Origin: DASZBX01 sp035943635
GTDB lineage: Bacteria > Actinomycetota > Actinomycetes > Streptomycetales > Catenulisporaceae
Assembly: GCA_035943635.1 (NCBI GenBank)
Contig: DASZBX010000051.1
Coordinates: forward strand, 22,050 to 86,049
DNA: 64,000 bases
Direction of reading: 5' to 3'
The translations under genes and the position numbers were made by a program. The notes under the pieces are model-generated. The model saw nothing but the letters and a program-made list of their open reading frames with translations, was not told the origin of the DNA and searched no databases. This document shows, piece by piece, positions 50,931-60,216 of the stretch (positions are counted from its first letter, which is position 1; each line of letters starts with the position of its first letter).

Positions 50931-51723
50931 CCGAGGAGATCAGGCTGCCGTCGGTGCCGGTGGAGTCGTCGTAGACCGAGGTGTCGTAGTTGTAGTCCGA
51001 GTCCGTCAGCGAGTACTGGCCGGTGAAGAAGTCCGTGATCGCGTTCCAGATGTAGTCGATCACATCGGAGAGGTCGAAGTTGAACACGAACTTGATGCCG
51101 GTGTTCGCGGTCCAACCCGCGGCGCCGGACCCGGCCAGCACGCTGGCGTTGAAGGAGGAGACGCCGTCGGAGGTCAGGGTGACGGTGCGCCCGTCCACGG
51201 TGGCCGTGACCGAGCCGCTGAACACGCCGTTGTTCAGCGAGTAGGTGCCGGAGACGTTCTCGCTGACGACGGTGCCGGCCGAGAGGGTGGCGCTGGCGTA
51301 GAGGTAGGTGCCGGCTGCTGGTTCGGTGCCGGGCGCGTAAGTGCCCAGCACGCCGCTGGCGCCGACCCCGGCGCCCGCGCCGACCGCGACGGTGAGTGAG
51401 CCGGTGCTCGGGTTGAACCAGAACTCGACCCCGCCGCCGGGGCCGTCGTAGACGTTGAACGCGCCGTGCACGCCACCGAGGCCGGTGGTGACCGCGGGCC
51501 GGGCCGCGGCCTGGACCGAGACCGCCGCGACCTTGGTGGCCGGAGCGGTCGATGCGTTGGCGGCCGTCCCGGTGTAGACGCAGAGCGCGGCTACCAGGGC
51601 CATCGAGCCGCCGATGGCCGGCCCGCGCCACAGCCGGCGCGGGCCGAAGGCGCCCGGCTTGGCCGCGGCACCGCGGGGGTGCTGGTCGGGGGTGAAAGAA
51701 GCGGAGTCCTCATGCAGTTCCAT
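50731..51723 (-). CDS. Exported protein with acidic Ser/Asp tail (paralogue B)
   Basis: The 330-residue paralogue of the gene at 49728 shares the start (MELHEDSASFTPDQH), RRLWRGPAIGGSMALVAALC, the domain GGVHGAFNVYDGPGGGVEF, and a tail almost identical over ~50 residues. It then adds SFSGALVSVHSFSK after the YPIEEE motif. The middle differs (FDLSDVIDYIWNAITDFF). The 46-bp spacing and shared orientation indicate a tandem duplication and probably co-transcription. Its upstream gap (51724-51972) holds no gene. Confidence 0.7.
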   Translation of the reverse strand: MELHEDSASFTPDQHPRGAAAKPGAFGPRRLWRGPAIGGSMALVAALCVYTGTAANASTAPATKVAAVSVQAAARPAVTTGLGGVHGAFNVYDGPGGGVEFWFNPSTGSLTVAVGAGAGVGASGVLGTYAPGTEPAAGTYLYASATLSAGTVVSENVSGTYSLNNGVFSGSVTATVDGRTVTLTSDGVSSFNASVLAGSGAAGWTANTGIKFVFNFDLSDVIDYIWNAITDFFTGQYSLTDSDYNYDTSVYDDSTGTDGSLISSDNGSTDSGSVSSDDGSSDSGDSGDDASSGDDGGGGGGGGGRSDDSTYPIEEESFSGALVSVHSFSK

Positions 51724-51972
51724 GGAACCTCGATCGAGTCGTTGTCACTGGGGAGAGTGGGTCGCGCATCGAGTACTGAGACTCGAGCACGAGCATTCCA
51801 GCCGGCCCCCGGCCGAGGTATCCGCAAAACTACGCAAGGCGATCAGGGCACGGGAGGTGGTTGTATTGGGCCCGTGTATCTCGACTCTCCCCCGAGCCGG
51901 CGGGGAGACAGGCAGCCTGAGCTGCGGCACCCGAACCGAACGGTCGGACGCCTCCTGTGCCCGCACGACGAA

Positions 51973-52009
51973 AGCGCGGCGCCCCGGGGATCACCCGGAG
52001 CGCCGCGCT
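51973..52009 (-). terminator. Terminator hairpin after pntB
   Basis: Arms 51973-51988 and 51994-52009 are complementary in 15 of 16 pairs with a 5-nt loop. It lies 55 bp beyond the pntB stop. Confidence 0.7.
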
Positions 52010-52063
52010 CACATTCGTGTACTTACACCGTCGTCGTGCTGGCGGATCCGCCCGGCGCGCCGG

Positions 52064-53482
52064 TCACAGGGCCCCGACGATGTCCTCGATCCGGTCCTTC
52101 GCGTCGCCGAAGAGCATGGAGGTGTTCTCGCGGTAGAACAATGGGTTCGGCACGCCGGCGTATCCGGAGGCCATCGAACGCTTGAACACGATCACCTTCG
52201 CCGCGTCCCAGACGGTCAGCACCGGCATGCCGGCGATCGGGCTGGTCGGGTCGTCGGCCGCGGCCGGGTTGACGGTGTCGTTGGCGCCGATCACCAGGAC
52301 GACGTCGGTGGAGGCGAAGTCGGTGTTGATCTCGTCCATCTCCAGCACGATGTCGTAGGGCACCTTGGCCTCGGCCAGCAGCACGTTCATGTGCCCGGGC
52401 AGGCGGCCGGCCACCGGGTGGATGCCGAACCGGACCTCCACGCCCCTGGCCCGCAGCCGCGAGGTGAGCTCGGCGACCGGGTACTGGGCCCGGGCCACGG
52501 CCATGCCGTAGCCGGGGGTGATGATCACCGTGCGGGCCGCGCCGAGCAGCTCCGCGGCGGCCACCGCGGTGATCTCCTGGTGCTCGCCGTACTCGACGTC
52601 GGACGGCGCCGCCGCCTCGACGCCGAACCCGCCGGCGATCACCGCGATGAACGAGCGGTTCATCCCCTTGCACATGATGTAGCTCAGGTACGCACCCGAG
52701 GAGCCGACCAGGGCGCCGGTGACGATCAGCAGGTCGTTGCCGAGCAGGAAGCCGGAGGCGGCCGCGGCCCAGCCGGAGTAGCTGTTGAGCATCGACACGA
52801 CGACCGGCATGTCGCCGCCGCCGATCGAGGCCACCAGGTGCCAGCCCAGGGCCAGCGCGAGGACGGTGACGGCGATCAGCAGCCACAGCGCCGGGGCGGC
52901 GACGAACCAGGCGGTCAGCGCGACGAACAGGGTCAGCGCACCCAGGTTGAGGAAGTTCTTGCCCGGCAGGGTCAGCGGCCGGGACTTGATCCGCGCGGAC
53001 AGCTTCAGGTTGGCGACGATCGACCCGGTGAAGGTGACCGCGCCGATGAACACGCCGATGAACACCTCGGCGTGGTGGATCCGGTAGGTGCCCTGTACGT
53101 GCAGGGCCAGCGCGTCCAGGCCGTCGGGGCGGTTCTCCACGGTCAGGAACCCGTCCCAGCCGACCAGCACGGCCGCCAGACCCACGAAGGAGTGCAGCAG
53201 GGCGATCAGTTCCGGCATCCCGGTCATCTCCACCCGGCCGGCCCGTTGCAGGCCGATCGAGGCGCCGATCACCATGGCGACCGCGAGCATGATCGCGCCG
53301 GCCCCGCTGATGTGGTCGGTGGCCGCCAGCACGATGGTGGCGACCAGGGCGACGGCCATGCCGAGCATGCCGAAGACGTTGCCGAGCCGCGCGGACTCGT
53401 GCTTGGACAGGCCCGCCAGCGCCAGGATGAACAGCAGCGCGGCGACGAGGTAGGCCGCCTGTGCGGCGGTGGTCGTGGTCAT
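52064..53482 (-). CDS. pntB: NAD(P) transhydrogenase beta subunit
   Basis: The 472-residue protein has eight or nine membrane helices followed by the NADP(H)-binding domain dIII: VIITPGYGMAVARAQYPV, VRFGIHPVAGRLPGHMNVLL, MDEINTDFASTDVVLVIGAN and the final segment VFKRSMASGYAGVPNPLFY. It forms the proton channel with PntA and couples proton flow to NADPH formation. The ATG lies two bases after the pntA stop. A terminator follows. Confidence 0.96.
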   Translation of the reverse strand: MTTTTAAQAAYLVAALLFILALAGLSKHESARLGNVFGMLGMAVALVATIVLAATDHISGAGAIMLAVAMVIGASIGLQRAGRVEMTGMPELIALLHSFVGLAAVLVGWDGFLTVENRPDGLDALALHVQGTYRIHHAEVFIGVFIGAVTFTGSIVANLKLSARIKSRPLTLPGKNFLNLGALTLFVALTAWFVAAPALWLLIAVTVLALALGWHLVASIGGGDMPVVVSMLNSYSGWAAAASGFLLGNDLLIVTGALVGSSGAYLSYIMCKGMNRSFIAVIAGGFGVEAAAPSDVEYGEHQEITAVAAAELLGAARTVIITPGYGMAVARAQYPVAELTSRLRARGVEVRFGIHPVAGRLPGHMNVLLAEAKVPYDIVLEMDEINTDFASTDVVLVIGANDTVNPAAADDPTSPIAGMPVLTVWDAAKVIVFKRSMASGYAGVPNPLFYRENTSMLFGDAKDRIEDIVGAL

Positions 53483-53484
53483 CG

Positions 53485-55014
53485 TCAGCTCCTGGTGAAC
53501 ATGCCGAGCATGCGACGCGTGACCGCGAAGCCGCCGAAGACGTTGATACTGGCCAGTCCGATCGCCGCGCAGGAGAGCACGTTGACCGCGGTGTTTCCGT
53601 GTCCGATCTGCAGCAGCGCGCCGACCACGACGATCCCGGAGATCGCGTTGGTCACGGACATCAGGGGTGTGTGCAGCGCATGGTGCACGTGCCCGACGAC
53701 GTAGTACCCGATCACGATCGCGAGCACGAAGACCGACAGGTGCGGCAGCAGCGCGGCCGGCGCGAACCCGGCCAGCAGGAACAGCACCACCGCGCCGATC
53801 GCCACCACGGTGAACCGGCGGGCCGGGGACGCGGGCCTGGCCTCGGCCGCGGCCGGCTTCGGGGCGGCCACGGCGCGCGTGGGCGCGGGGGCCGCGGAGA
53901 CCTGCACCGGCGGCGGCGGCCAGGCGCACTCGCCCTGGCGCACGACGGTGATCGAGCGCTGCACCGGGTCGTCCCAGTCGAGCACGAACTGCCCGTCCTT
54001 GCCCGGGGTCATCAGCTTGAGCAGGTTCACCAGGTTGGTGCCGTACAGCTGCGAGGCCTGCGCCGGCAGGCGGCTGGGCAGGTCGGTGTACCCGATGATG
54101 GTCACGCCGTTCTCGGTGACCACCTTCTCGTTCGCGACCGTGCCGGCGACGTTGCCGCCGTTGGCCGCGGCCAGGTCCACCACCACCGAGCCGGGCTTCA
54201 TCTGGGCGACCATCTCCGCGGTGATCAGGGTCGGCGCGGGCCGCCCGGGGATCAGCGCGGTGGTGATGATGATGTCGGCGTCCCGGCTCTGCGCGGCGTA
54301 GAGCTCGACCTCGCGGGCCTTGTAGTCGTCGCCCATCTCCTTGGCGTACCCGGTGGCCGAGACCTCGGCCTCGGGCGACTCGATCGACAGGTACTCCCCG
54401 CCGAGCGAGCGGACCTGGTCGGCCACCTCGGGCCGCGGGTCGGTGGCGCGCACCACCGCGCCCAGCGACCCGGCCGCGCCGATCGCGGCCAGCCCGGCCA
54501 CCCCGGCCCCGGCGACCAGCACCTTGGCCGGCGGCACCTTGCCGGCGGCGGTGACCTGGCCGGTGAAGAAGCGCCCGAACTCGTGCGCGGCCTCCACCAC
54601 GGCCCGGTACCCGGCGATGTTCGCCATCGACGAGAGCACGTCCATCGACTGGGCCCGGCTGATCCGCGGCACCGCGTCCATGGACAGCGCGGTGAACGAG
54701 CGCCGGGACAGGTCCTGGACCATGGCCGGGTCGAACGCGGGGGCGAACAGCGCGATCACGGTGGCCTTCGGCTGCACCCGGTCCAGCTGCTCCGGGCTCA
54801 GGGCATTGACGCCGAGCACCACGTCCGCGGCGGTCGCGTCCCCGATGGTCGCGCCGGCGGCCTCGTAGGCGGCGTCGGTGAAGCTCGACCCGCCGCCCGC
54901 TCCGGAGTCGACCACGACCTCATACCCCAGCTTGCGGATCTGCTCGACCGTGGCGGGCGTGGCCGACACCCGTTTCTCGGTCGTCCGCGCTTCCTGCACG
55001 ACTCCGACTAGCAT
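53485..55014 (-). CDS. pntA: NAD(P) transhydrogenase alpha subunit
   Basis: The 509-residue subunit carries the NAD-binding dI domain (VLVAGAGVAGLAAIGAAG, ATDPRPEVADQVRSLGGEYL, IITTALIPGRPAPTLI, MKPGSVVVDLAAANGGN) and a C-terminal membrane part with three or four helices, as in the fused E. coli-type PntA. A Pro/Ala-rich linker joins the two. GGAGAGG lies before the ATG. It forms a two-gene operon with pntB for NADPH supply, useful for biosynthesis and oxidative defence. Confidence 0.96.
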   Translation of the reverse strand: MLVGVVQEARTTEKRVSATPATVEQIRKLGYEVVVDSGAGGGSSFTDAAYEAAGATIGDATAADVVLGVNALSPEQLDRVQPKATVIALFAPAFDPAMVQDLSRRSFTALSMDAVPRISRAQSMDVLSSMANIAGYRAVVEAAHEFGRFFTGQVTAAGKVPPAKVLVAGAGVAGLAAIGAAGSLGAVVRATDPRPEVADQVRSLGGEYLSIESPEAEVSATGYAKEMGDDYKAREVELYAAQSRDADIIITTALIPGRPAPTLITAEMVAQMKPGSVVVDLAAANGGNVAGTVANEKVVTENGVTIIGYTDLPSRLPAQASQLYGTNLVNLLKLMTPGKDGQFVLDWDDPVQRSITVVRQGECAWPPPPVQVSAAPAPTRAVAAPKPAAAEARPASPARRFTVVAIGAVVLFLLAGFAPAALLPHLSVFVLAIVIGYYVVGHVHHALHTPLMSVTNAISGIVVVGALLQIGHGNTAVNVLSCAAIGLASINVFGGFAVTRRMLGMFTRS

Positions 55015-55763
55015 GGGTCCTCTCCGTTTCCTGGTGCTTGCGTCACTGGTCCGGTCCCCGATTCGTCGGGAAGGGGCGTCCGCGGCCCCGGCCGGCCGGC
55101 CGGGGCCTGCGGTCGGCGGCGGTCGCCGGGCGGCCCGGTCCCGGCCGCGGGCGCGACGGGACGCAGAACACTGAGCCGATGGCCCGCAGTGTCCTGCGCG
55201 TCGGGGTGAACGACCTCGTCACGAGCTCCTGCCGTTCGGTTGGTGAGCAGCCTGCTTCGTCCGCCGCGCTGACGATAACATCCGCCCCGACGCCGAAGAA
55301 GGCTCCGGCGTGAGCGGAGACGGCCGTCGTCCGGTCGCGGCCGCCGGGGCCGGCCGGTGAGACCAGCGAACTGCACCGCGGCGCCCGGCGCCACCCCTAA
55401 AGCCGGGCCGGGTTCCTCGTGCCCCGGCCCGGATCCGGCCCGGGCCGGCGGGCCGGCCGGGCTCCCATCAGCCATGTTCGACGTCTGCGAACGGACCGGT
55501 CCGGGCCGCGGCGTGGGCGCCGGTGAATTCTCGGCGAAGAGAAACGCACGGACGGCCGAAGGGGCTGCTCACCCGGCCTAACCGGGGGCCGGTTCACCAA
55601 GTGCTGATTTCCGCAGATGAACGCGCCGGCCCGGCCTGGCGACCGTCCGATCCGGTCCGCCCGGCGGTCCGGGGCCGCGGCCGGGTACGTTCGCCGCGTC
55701 CCGGCCCCGGCCCCCGGCGCCGGTCCCGCCGCAGATCGCGGGGCTGCTGGTAGGGTGCCGGGC
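55015..55763. other. 749-bp gap without a supported gene
   Basis: Several open frames cross this gap on both strands, but all are Pro/Arg/Gly-rich, lack a ribosome site and show no family pattern. The right end holds the leaderless promoter of the PemK-like gene, and the left end holds the pntA leader. Confidence 0.5.
55751..55756 (+). promoter_or_regulatory. -10 element (TAGGGT) of a probable leaderless transcript
   Basis: TAGGGT ends seven bases before the ATG at 55764, with no Shine-Dalgarno; the same geometry occurs at 41320 and 60082. Confidence 0.5.
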
Positions 55764-56333
55764 ATGACCGAGACCCATCACCCGAGCCCGCTGGACCTCC
55801 CGCACCACCAGGCCCAGCACGAGTCGCAGATGAACGCGCACCCGGCGGCCGAGCACGACGGCCACGCGGCCGGACGACCCCAGCACGAGCACGACCCCTT
55901 CGCCGACTCGCCCGGCCGCGCCGAGCCGTACACGACGGTCGAGGTGGACCCGCACACGATCGGCCCGGTGCACACCGAGTACGCGCCGAAGCGCGACGGC
56001 GACCCGGAGCCCGGCGAGGTCGTCTGGACCTGGGTGCCCTACGAGGAGCACGACGGGCGCGGCAAGGACCGTCCGGTGCTGGTCGTGGCCCGGGAGAAGG
56101 GGCTGGGCACGCTGCTGGCGGTCAAGCTCACCAGCGTCTGGCACGCCGACGCGGAGAACTGGGTGGACGTCGGCGCCGGCGGCTGGGACCGCGAGGCGCG
56201 CGAGTCCTGGGCCGTGGTCGACCGGGTGGTGCGGATCCACCACCAGGGCATGCGCCGGGAGGCCTGCGCGATGGACCGGCCCGACTTCGACAAGGTGATC
56301 GCCCACCTGCGCAGCCGGTACAACTGGACCTGA
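55764..56333 (+). CDS. PemK/MazF-like toxin-fold protein with long disordered N-terminus
   Basis: The 189-residue protein has a His/Pro/Gln-rich disordered N-terminus (~75 residues) followed by a PemK/MazF-like domain: GEVVWTWVPYEEHDGRGKDRPVLVV (as GEVVW…KDRPVLVV), then LLAVKLTSVWH, and a final VDRVVRIH…AMDRPDFDKVIAHLR. Classical MazF proteins are mRNA endonucleases. No antitoxin gene is adjacent, and this long actinobacterial version may not be a toxin at all. Confidence 0.7.
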   Translation: MTETHHPSPLDLPHHQAQHESQMNAHPAAEHDGHAAGRPQHEHDPFADSPGRAEPYTTVEVDPHTIGPVHTEYAPKRDGDPEPGEVVWTWVPYEEHDGRGKDRPVLVVAREKGLGTLLAVKLTSVWHADAENWVDVGAGGWDREARESWAVVDRVVRIHHQGMRREACAMDRPDFDKVIAHLRSRYNWT

Positions 56334-56679
56334 GGCCCGCACCGGCCCGGGGCGCCGGGAGGCCGGAACCGAGCCGGAGCAGTGCGTCCGGCGGCCCGGG
56401 CGGCGGTGGGGGATCGCCGTCCGGGAGTGTCACGCCGAGCGGGCCGGAACGGCGGCAGGGCGGCCGGGCAGCAGACAGGCAGCCGCGCCCGGGGCGGAGG
56501 CGTCCGGTGGCAGCGGGCATATGATCATAGGGACGAGCGGCCGGGCCGGGTATTCGAGGTCTTCGATCCGCCGCCAGGCGGCCGGGTATCCTGTGCTAGG
56601 CTAAAGGATCGCGATTTTGCGCACCACAAAAAGAGTCTATTGCCCGACTCAAAAATGAGTTTGCCGCATGGGGAGTGGG
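56334..56679 (+). other. 346-bp leader region of the HelD-like gene
   Basis: No gene is seen. The last ~90 bp are unusually AT-rich for this DNA, with TAGGCT as a possible -10 (near 56601) and a small inverted repeat ACTCA-AAAA-TGAGT. I see no clear rifamycin-associated element of the kind upstream of some HelR genes. Confidence 0.4.
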
Positions 56680-59073
56680 ATGTCAAGCGAATTCGAAGAA
56701 CTCGCCGCCGAGCAGCGGTACCTCGACCTGCTCTACGCCCGCCTGGACGGCCTGCTGGCCCGGGCCTCGGGCGAGCACGCGCAGGCCGCCCGGGCCGGCA
56801 GCGGCACCCGGCAGCACCTGGTCGAGCGGGACGTGCAGACCCGCGAGCTGGCCGAACGGCTGGCCGGACTGGACGCGGCCGAGGAGGGCCTGTGCTTCGG
56901 CCGGCTCGACCTGGACACCGGGGAACGGCGCTACATCGGCCGGATCGGGATCCTGGACGAGGAGTCCGACTACGAGCCGGTGCTGATCGACTGGCGCGCC
57001 CCGGCCGCCGGACCGTTCTACACCGCGACCAGCGCCGCGCCGCTCGGGGTGCGCCGGCGCCGGCACATCCACACCCGACGGCGCGCCGTGGTCGGGCTCG
57101 ACGACGACGCGCTCGGCAGCGGCGTGCTCGACGCCTCCTCCGCGACGGACCAGGATTTCGCCCTGGTCGGCGAGGCGGCGCTGCTCTCCGCGCTGGCCTC
57201 GGCCCGCACCGGCCGGATGCGCGACGTGGTCGAGACGATCCAGTCCGAGCAGGACGCGGTGATCCGCGACCGGCTGCAGGGCATCCTGGTGGTCCAGGGC
57301 GGCCCCGGGACGGGCAAGACCGCCGTCGCGCTGCACCGCGCCGCCTACCTGCTCTACACCCACCGGGACCGGCTGGTGCGCCGCGGCGTGCTGATCGTCG
57401 GCCCGAACCCGACCTTCCTGCGCTACGTCTCGCACGTCCTGCCCTCGCTCGGCGAGACCAGCGCGGCGCTGCTGACCATCGGCGAGCTGTTCCCCGGCGT
57501 GCAGGCCACCGGAACCGAGGGGTCGCTGACCGCGGAGGTCAAGGGCCGCGCGGAGATGGCGCAGGTACTCGACTCGGCGATCACCGAGCTGCGCCGGCTG
57601 CCCGAGCCGGAGGAGCCGCTGCGGATCGTCGTGGACGGTGTCAGCTATCTGCTGGACCGGGCGACCTGCCTGGAGGCCCGGGACAAGGCCCTGGCCACGC
57701 TCGACCCGCACAACCTGGCCCGGCCGGTGTTCGTGGACCGGCTGCTGGACGTGCTAGCGGACCAGGCCGTCGAGCGGCTGACCCAGGACCCGTTCGAGGA
57801 GCTGACCGCGGACCTGCTCGAAGCGATCGCCAAGGACCTCGAGGAGCACGGACTGGTGCTCGACGGCGAAGACGCGGACGGCGGCGGCTCCGGGCCGGAC
57901 AGCCTGATCGCCGCCGTGGACCGGGACCAGCTGCGCCGCACCCTGGAGCAGGAACCGGCGGTGCACGCGGCGCTGACCTGGCTGTGGCCCGAGCTGACCC
58001 CGCAGCGGCTGCTGACCGAGCTCTACACCTCGCCGTTCCTGCTCGACCTGGCCGCCCCGCAGCTGACCGCCGAGGAGCGGACCGCGCTGCGCCGGGACCC
58101 GGGCGCCGAGTGGACGGTGGCGGACGTGCCGCTGCTGGACGAGGCCGCCGAGCTGCTCGGCATGCTCGACCCGCTGGCCGCGGCGCTCGAACTGCGCCGG
58201 CGCGAGCAGATCGCCTACGCGCAGGGCGTGCTGGACATCCTGGAGGGATCCCGCTCCACGGACCTCGAGGACCCGCGCGAGGAGATCGTCAGCGCGGCGG
58301 ACATCCTCAACGCCGAGGCGCTGGCCGACCTGCAGGCCGTGCGGGACCTGCGCACGGTCGCGCAGCGGGCGACCGCGGACCGGACCTGGACCTTCGGCCA
58401 CGTCATCGTGGACGAGGCGCAGGAGCTGTCCGCGATGGCCTGGCGGCTGCTGCTGCGCCGCTGCCCGGGCCGCTCGATGACCCTGGTCGGCGACGTCGCG
58501 CAGACCGGGGACCCGGCCGGGGCCGGATCCTGGCGCTCGATGCTCGAACCGTTCGCCGGGGACCGCTGGCGGATGGCCGAGCTGACCGTGAACTACCGCA
58601 CCCCGAAGGAGATCATGGCCGTGGCGGCCGAGGTGCTGGCCCGGATCGACCCGGCCGCGCGCCCGCCGCGCTCGGTCCGCGAGTCCGGGGTGGCCCCGCG
58701 CCGGGAGCAGGTGCCGGCCGGCCGGCTCGACGCGAGATTGGCCGAGCTGGCCCGGGAGCAGGACGCCGCGGCCGGCGAGGGCCGGCTGGCGGTGATCGTG
58801 CCGGCCGACCGGGCCGCGCAGCTCGCGGCCGCAGTGACCGAGGCCGTGCCCGACGCCGCGAGCGGCCCCGAGCCGGATCTGGAGCGGCGCACGGTGGTGC
58901 TGACCGCGCGTCAGTCCAAGGGGCTGGAGTTCGACAGTGTGCTGCTGGTCGAGCCGGAAGCCGTGGCCGCGGCCGGACCGCACGGCCTGAACGACCTCTA
59001 CGTCGCGCTCACCCGCGCCACCCGGGAACTGGTGATCCTGGAGACGCAGCCCGCCGCGCAGGACGATGCCTGA
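56680..59073 (+). CDS. HelD-like UvrD-family ATPase (RNA polymerase recycling factor)
   Basis: The 797-residue protein fits the actinobacterial HelD family. It has an N-terminal coiled region, the early GRIGILDEESDYEPVLIDWR signature, Walker A QGGPGTGKTAVALHR (~208), Walker B VIVDEAQELSAMAW, LTVNYRTPKEI (motif IV-like) and LTARQSKGLEFDSVLLV (motif V). HelD removes RNA polymerase from stalled complexes; some actinobacterial forms (HelR) confer rifamycin tolerance. The ATG at 56680 is preferred over 56668 because GGGGAG precedes only the former. Confidence 0.9.
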   Translation: MSSEFEELAAEQRYLDLLYARLDGLLARASGEHAQAARAGSGTRQHLVERDVQTRELAERLAGLDAAEEGLCFGRLDLDTGERRYIGRIGILDEESDYEPVLIDWRAPAAGPFYTATSAAPLGVRRRRHIHTRRRAVVGLDDDALGSGVLDASSATDQDFALVGEAALLSALASARTGRMRDVVETIQSEQDAVIRDRLQGILVVQGGPGTGKTAVALHRAAYLLYTHRDRLVRRGVLIVGPNPTFLRYVSHVLPSLGETSAALLTIGELFPGVQATGTEGSLTAEVKGRAEMAQVLDSAITELRRLPEPEEPLRIVVDGVSYLLDRATCLEARDKALATLDPHNLARPVFVDRLLDVLADQAVERLTQDPFEELTADLLEAIAKDLEEHGLVLDGEDADGGGSGPDSLIAAVDRDQLRRTLEQEPAVHAALTWLWPELTPQRLLTELYTSPFLLDLAAPQLTAEERTALRRDPGAEWTVADVPLLDEAAELLGMLDPLAAALELRRREQIAYAQGVLDILEGSRSTDLEDPREEIVSAADILNAEALADLQAVRDLRTVAQRATADRTWTFGHVIVDEAQELSAMAWRLLLRRCPGRSMTLVGDVAQTGDPAGAGSWRSMLEPFAGDRWRMAELTVNYRTPKEIMAVAAEVLARIDPAARPPRSVRESGVAPRREQVPAGRLDARLAELAREQDAAAGEGRLAVIVPADRAAQLAAAVTEAVPDAASGPEPDLERRTVVLTARQSKGLEFDSVLLVEPEAVAAAGPHGLNDLYVALTRATRELVILETQPAAQDDA

Positions 59074-59127
59074 GAACGCGCGAAATCCCGGGTCGGGCCC
59101 GGCGCTGGGTTCGGCTTCCAGCTCGGC

Positions 59128-60069
59128 CTAGACCGGGAACCGCCCGCGGCGCCACTGCCAGTGCCGTCCCTCTTTCAGGTGGTCGACGATGGCGCGCTGG
59201 AGCACGGTGCGCCGCGGCAGCTGGTCGAGCGGGGTGGTCAGGGAGCGGAAGGCGAACCGCAGCACTTCGACGTCGCAGTCCAGCCCTTCCGGCTCCTCGT
59301 AGGGTTCGAGCTCGAACCGCTGCTGGAACCGGATGATGTTGGAGTCCTCGGGCAGGTACTCCCGCAGCTGCGGGTCGAGCAGCCATGAGCCGCAGGAGAA
59401 CTCCGTGTACGGCTCGTCCGGGAAGTGCCGCGGGAAGAACGCGCGGGCCTGGTCGAGCGAGGCGTCGACCGCCTCCGGGGCCAGCGGCCCGGAGTCGGGG
59501 ATGTGCACGCCGATGGTCTCGCCGCGCTGGTGGTGCAGGCGGCCGAGCTCGTAGACGCTGCCGCGCGAGTGCAGGGTCAGCCAGGCCTGCATGACCGGCC
59601 AGCCCTCGCGGTTCATCCGCCGGTCCACGGCCAGGTTGCGGCCCAGGTCCGCCAGCGTCGTCCAGGACACGTCCTCGGCGATGCCGTGCTCGCGGTGGTA
59701 TCCCATGGTGACGTCGACCAGGGCGAGGTAGGCGTACACGTAGAAGTGCCGCCACGCCGGGCCCCGGTCGCGGTCCAGCTCCGGACCCGGCGCCAGCCAC
59801 TCGTTTCCACCGAGGTCGGCGCGGACCAGGGCGATCGAGCGGTCGAGCAGCCAGTGCAGTTCCGGCGTCCACAGCGGGGAGCCGGGGTCCGGCCAGCCGG
59901 CCATGATCTCGGCCGCGTCGTCCGGCTGGACCGCGAGCCGGCCGAGGATCTCCGGGGCGTCGGCCTTGGCGGGCAGCGGGGCCGAGGGCAGGTCGCCGGC
60001 GAGCCGGTGCACCCGTTCGACGTCCGCGATGGACGCCCCGAGCTGGGCGGCTGTGTGATCCAGATCCAT
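59128..60069 (-). CDS. Acyltransferase domain-containing (GNAT-like) protein
   Basis: The 313-residue protein matches a two-domain actinobacterial acyltransferase-like family: an N-terminal helical domain (about 1-140) and a GNAT-C-like domain (VYELGRLHHQRGETIGVHIPD, EFSCGSWLLDPQLREYLPEDSNIIRFQQRF). Its substrate is unknown. The start at 60069 is supported by a TAGGGT -10 exactly seven bases upstream. Confidence 0.7.
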   Translation of the reverse strand: MDLDHTAAQLGASIADVERVHRLAGDLPSAPLPAKADAPEILGRLAVQPDDAAEIMAGWPDPGSPLWTPELHWLLDRSIALVRADLGGNEWLAPGPELDRDRGPAWRHFYVYAYLALVDVTMGYHREHGIAEDVSWTTLADLGRNLAVDRRMNREGWPVMQAWLTLHSRGSVYELGRLHHQRGETIGVHIPDSGPLAPEAVDASLDQARAFFPRHFPDEPYTEFSCGSWLLDPQLREYLPEDSNIIRFQQRFELEPYEEPEGLDCDVEVLRFAFRSLTTPLDQLPRRTVLQRAIVDHLKEGRHWQWRRGRFPV

Positions 60070-60076
60070 GCGCACG

Positions 60077-60082
60077 ACCCTA
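60077..60082 (-). promoter_or_regulatory. -10 element (TAGGGT) of a probable leaderless transcript
   Basis: On the minus strand, TAGGGT (60082-60077) is followed by seven bases and then the ATG at 60069. No Shine-Dalgarno is present. Confidence 0.5.
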
Positions 60083-60152
60083 CCGACCGGTGTGGTCCCG
60101 GGCCAGCCTAGGCCGGAACGTTGCCGGAGTTGCCTGACCCCGGACGGCACTC

Positions 60153-60180
60153 TGGCCCCGCCGCGGGTGCGGCGGGGCCA
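60153..60180 (-). terminator. Terminator hairpin after the GH92 gene
   Basis: Arms 60153-60164 and 60169-60180 are perfect 12-bp complements with loop GGGT, 37 bp beyond the GH92 stop. Confidence 0.75.
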
Positions 60181-60216
60181 GAGCGGCCAGAGCGGTCAGA
60201 TTGTCCTACCCATGCC

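Noticed and set aside
55015..55763. Several 70-155-codon frames in the gap between pntA and the PemK-like gene
   Set aside because: No ribosome site, no motif, compositionally biased and mutually overlapping on both strands.
56334..56679. Rifamycin-associated element before the HelD-like gene
   Set aside because: No long inverted repeat of the expected kind was visible; only a small ACTCA/TGAGT repeat is present.
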